NCBI GenBank assembly: GCA_031277615.1
Contig: JAITMC010000003.1
Coordinates: forward strand, 33,170-97,169
DNA length: 64,000 bases
Origin: Chryseobacterium sp.
Lineage (GTDB): Bacteria; Bacteroidota; Bacteroidia; Flavobacteriales; Weeksellaceae
Direction of reading: 5' to 3'
Each line of letters starts with the position of its first letter. Within the stretch, counting starts at the first letter, position 1. Below the pieces are notes generated by a model that made no database searches, had not been told where the DNA came from, and saw only the letters and a program-made list of their open reading frames with translations. The position numbers were made by a program, and so were the translations under genes. Positions 62,134 to 64,000 of the stretch are shown piece by piece.

Positions 62134-63573
62134 ATGAAAAAATTAATCGTAAGCTGTCTGGCAGCAGGAGCTTTTCTGAACGTTAATGCACAGAACTACT
62201 GGAAAAAGAATGCAGGCAAGACCGCCAGGGTGATTCTTACCAATTCCGGAACCAACGAAAAGATGGCTGATAAAGGAACCGTGAAATTTGAAAAATTCGG
62301 ACAGCCTAAAGAAACGGATGCCTGCATTTTTGTAGATCCGGATTTCAGATATCAGAAACTGATCGGAATCGGAGGAGCCATTACCGATGCCTCAGCCGAA
62401 ACATTCTATAAAATGCCTGAGAATAAGCAGAAAGAAATTATAGAGGCCTATTTCGGAAAAAATGGTTTAGGCTATACTGTGGTGCGTACCAATATGAATT
62501 CATGCGATTTTTCCAGTGATTCCTATACATATGTGGCGGATAACGATACTTCACTGAAGTCATTCAATATTGCACATGATGAAAAGTATAAGATCCCGAT
62601 GATCAAAGAAGCGCAGAAGGCTATAGGGAAAGATTTCACGTTTTATTTCTCACCCTGGAGTCCGCCGGCATGGATGAAATCCAATAAAAGTCTTTATAAA
62701 GGAGGAAGACTGGAAAATCAGTATTACCAGACCTGGGCGGATTATTACATCAGGTTCATGAAAGAATATGAGAAAAGAGGAATCAATATCTGGGGATTGA
62801 CGATTCAGAATGAACCGATGGCTACCCAAACCTGGGAATCCTGCATCTATTCTGCCGAAGAAGAAGGTGATTTCCTTAAAAATAATTTAGGGCCGACACT
62901 TTGGAAAAACGGTTATAAAGATAAGAAAGTCATGATCTGGGACCACAACCGGGATCTTATTTATCAGAGAGCAACGACCACTTTAAGCGACCCGGAGACT
63001 GCTAAATATGCCCACGGAATCGGTTACCACTGGTATGAAACCTGGAACAACAAAACCCAGCTGTTTGATAATCTCGCAGAAACGCAAAGAGCTTTTCCCA
63101 ATATGTTCCTCGCTTTCACGGAAGGATGTAAGGAACAGTTCAAAATGTCAGGCGTATATGATGTGAGCTTAGGAGAACTTTACGGAAGAAATATGCTGAA
63201 TGATTTCAATAAAGGAACTGCTTTATGGACCGACTGGAATATACTTCTGGACGAAACGGGAGGCCCGAACCATGTAGGGAATTTCTGTTTCGCACCGATT
63301 ATTGCCGATACGAAAACCGGAGAAGTACATTATACCTATGAATATTATTACGTAGGCCATGTGTCAAAATATATCAAACCCAATGCGCAGAGAATTGGCA
63401 GCTCTTCCAACAGAGCAGCCCTTACTTCAACCTCTTTTATGAATGAAAACGGACAGCTGGTTACCGTTATTATGAACGATTCCGGTAATGATATCGAGAC
63501 CAATCTCTGGATCGAAGGAATGTCTGCAAAACTTGCTGCTCCGGCACATTCTATACAGACCGTAATTTTATAG
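62134..63573 (+). CDS. GH30 glycoside hydrolase (signal-peptide form)
   Basis: A 479-residue enzyme with a cleavable signal ('LIVSCLAAGAFLNVNAQ'). Acid/base Glu in 'GLTIQNEPMATQTWESC', nucleophile Glu in 'MFLAFTEGCKEQF', plus 'SPWSPPAWMKSNKSLYKGG'. I start at 62134 because it opens the signal peptide; the frame reaches 62095. It is probably periplasmic, complementing the surface lipoprotein GH30 in the same operon, 145 bases after the GH3 gene. Closest in pattern to bacterial GH30_3 endo-beta-1,6-glucanases (recalled, not searched). Confidence 0.88.
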   Translation: MKKLIVSCLAAGAFLNVNAQNYWKKNAGKTARVILTNSGTNEKMADKGTVKFEKFGQPKETDACIFVDPDFRYQKLIGIGGAITDASAETFYKMPENKQKEIIEAYFGKNGLGYTVVRTNMNSCDFSSDSYTYVADNDTSLKSFNIAHDEKYKIPMIKEAQKAIGKDFTFYFSPWSPPAWMKSNKSLYKGGRLENQYYQTWADYYIRFMKEYEKRGINIWGLTIQNEPMATQTWESCIYSAEEEGDFLKNNLGPTLWKNGYKDKKVMIWDHNRDLIYQRATTTLSDPETAKYAHGIGYHWYETWNNKTQLFDNLAETQRAFPNMFLAFTEGCKEQFKMSGVYDVSLGELYGRNMLNDFNKGTALWTDWNILLDETGGPNHVGNFCFAPIIADTKTGEVHYTYEYYYVGHVSKYIKPNAQRIGSSSNRAALTSTSFMNENGQLVTVIMNDSGNDIETNLWIEGMSAKLAAPAHSIQTVIL

Positions 63574-63597
63574 ACTTATATTGATATTTTTTAAGGG

Positions 63598-63624
63598 AAC
63601 CGGCTTTTCGGAGCCGGTTTTTTT
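63598..63624 (+). terminator. Terminator of the utilization operon
   Basis: Stem aaccggct / agccggtt, 6-base loop, T-run. Confidence 0.85.
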
Positions 63625-63664
63625 ATTGGTCAAAAAAATTAACATCATCTGCCAATCTTCGAAC

Positions 63665-64000
63665 AAAAAATATTCCCAAGAATTCGTGTGATCGGTGTGA
63701 TCCGTGGGAAATTGTTTAACCACAAAAGGGACAAAAGAATTTTAACACTTAAGTAATCTTTAAGTTTAATATATTGCGTATAGAAGTTCACTAAAGATTA
63801 TAAAAATCTACGATTTTTGTTTTATAATACCTGTGTTATTTCTTTGAATTTGGATCATGTATTTCTTTAAAATCTTAATTTCATTGTTCAATAGAGATGG
63901 ACTTTAGTCCACCTGAATCTGCGTTATCCGCAAAATCTGCGAGCGAAAAATATCCCCAAGAATTCGTGTGATCGGTGTGATCCGTGGGAAATTGTTTAAC
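63665..64000 (+). repeat. Interspersed repeat B, direct copies 280 bp apart
   Basis: 46 identical bases at 63675-63720 and 63955-64000, starting 'cccaagaattcgtgtgatc' and ending 'ggaaattgtttaac'. The second copy is preceded by 'aatctgcgttatccgcaaaa', also seen in the 16 kb copy. Confidence 0.8.

Larger units (their letters stand above)
63574..64000. other. Terminal gap with direct repeats
   Basis: No gene to the window end. The terminator at 63598-63624 comes first, then two copies of repeat B separated by about 280 AT-rich bases. The second copy runs into the edge. Confidence 0.7.

Noticed and set aside
1-64000. tRNA, rRNA, CRISPR, IS transposase or prophage
   Set aside because: No TTCGA-type T-arm, rRNA-like block, regularly spaced repeat array, transposase or integrase motif was seen in any gap.

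Overview
This window reads as a chromosomal segment of a Bacteroidetes bacterium, most likely Chryseobacterium or a close relative in the Weeksellaceae. The AT-rich DNA carries Flavobacteriia hallmarks: TANNTTTG promoter -7 elements, sometimes with a TTG at -33; a SusC/SusD pair; a type IX secretion (T9SS) C-terminal domain; GLPGLI and DUF4294 proteins; a GldI-like lipoprotein; and a fused DAHP synthase/chorismate mutase. I found no tRNA, rRNA, CRISPR array, insertion sequence or prophage.

Layout. 0-6.4 kb: mobile-type hypothetical, MFS exporter, orphan LuxR-type response regulator, AraC-type DNA-binding protein, sphingolipid/sulfonolipid-type alpha-oxoamine synthase with a TetR partner. 6.5-11.8 kb: dnaX with an A10 slippage site, an aromatic-rich leader peptide ahead of the DAHP synthase gene, rsgA, ndk. 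12-16 kb: GH29 fucosidase, then a three-gene RiPP-like cluster (Sec-exported peptide ending YCPACGMG, DUF692/MNIO enzyme, DUF1772 membrane protein). 16.3-25.3 kb: rpe, M42 peptidase, NUDIX, mnmD, ilvE, gldI, fused cyclophilin-FKBP, retropepsin-like protease. 25.9-30 kb: three tandem M28 peptidases, the first of which in transcription order has lost key catalytic residues. 30-33.6 kb: serC-serA-DUF1015 with a short overlapping upstream ORF, and a ferredoxin. 34-50.4 kb: LuxC-like reductase, BI-1 protein, thioredoxin/peroxiredoxin, M16 peptidase, aminotransferase, GLPGLI protein, an rsmG-lipoprotein-DUF922-AddB run, and a T9SS lipase. 50.5-63.6 kb: acyl-CoA dehydrogenase, then a polysaccharide utilization locus (MFS and NUDIX-type regulator divergent from SusC-SusD-GH30-GH3-GH30), probably for beta-1,6-glucan.

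How genes work together. The utilization locus is a complete capture, hydrolysis, uptake and regulation set. SerC, SerA and DUF1015 form one serine-synthesis unit. The aromatic leader probably links charging of Phe/Tyr/Trp tRNAs to the first step of aromatic synthesis. The RiPP-like cluster couples an exported Cys-containing peptide to an iron oxidase.

At least three small repeat families occupy the intergenic gaps. The most novel-looking items are the aromatic leader peptide (8344-8475), the peptide/DUF692 cluster (14008-15840), the dnaX slip site and the upstream ORF overlapping serC. All calls come from reading the sequence; no database search was run.
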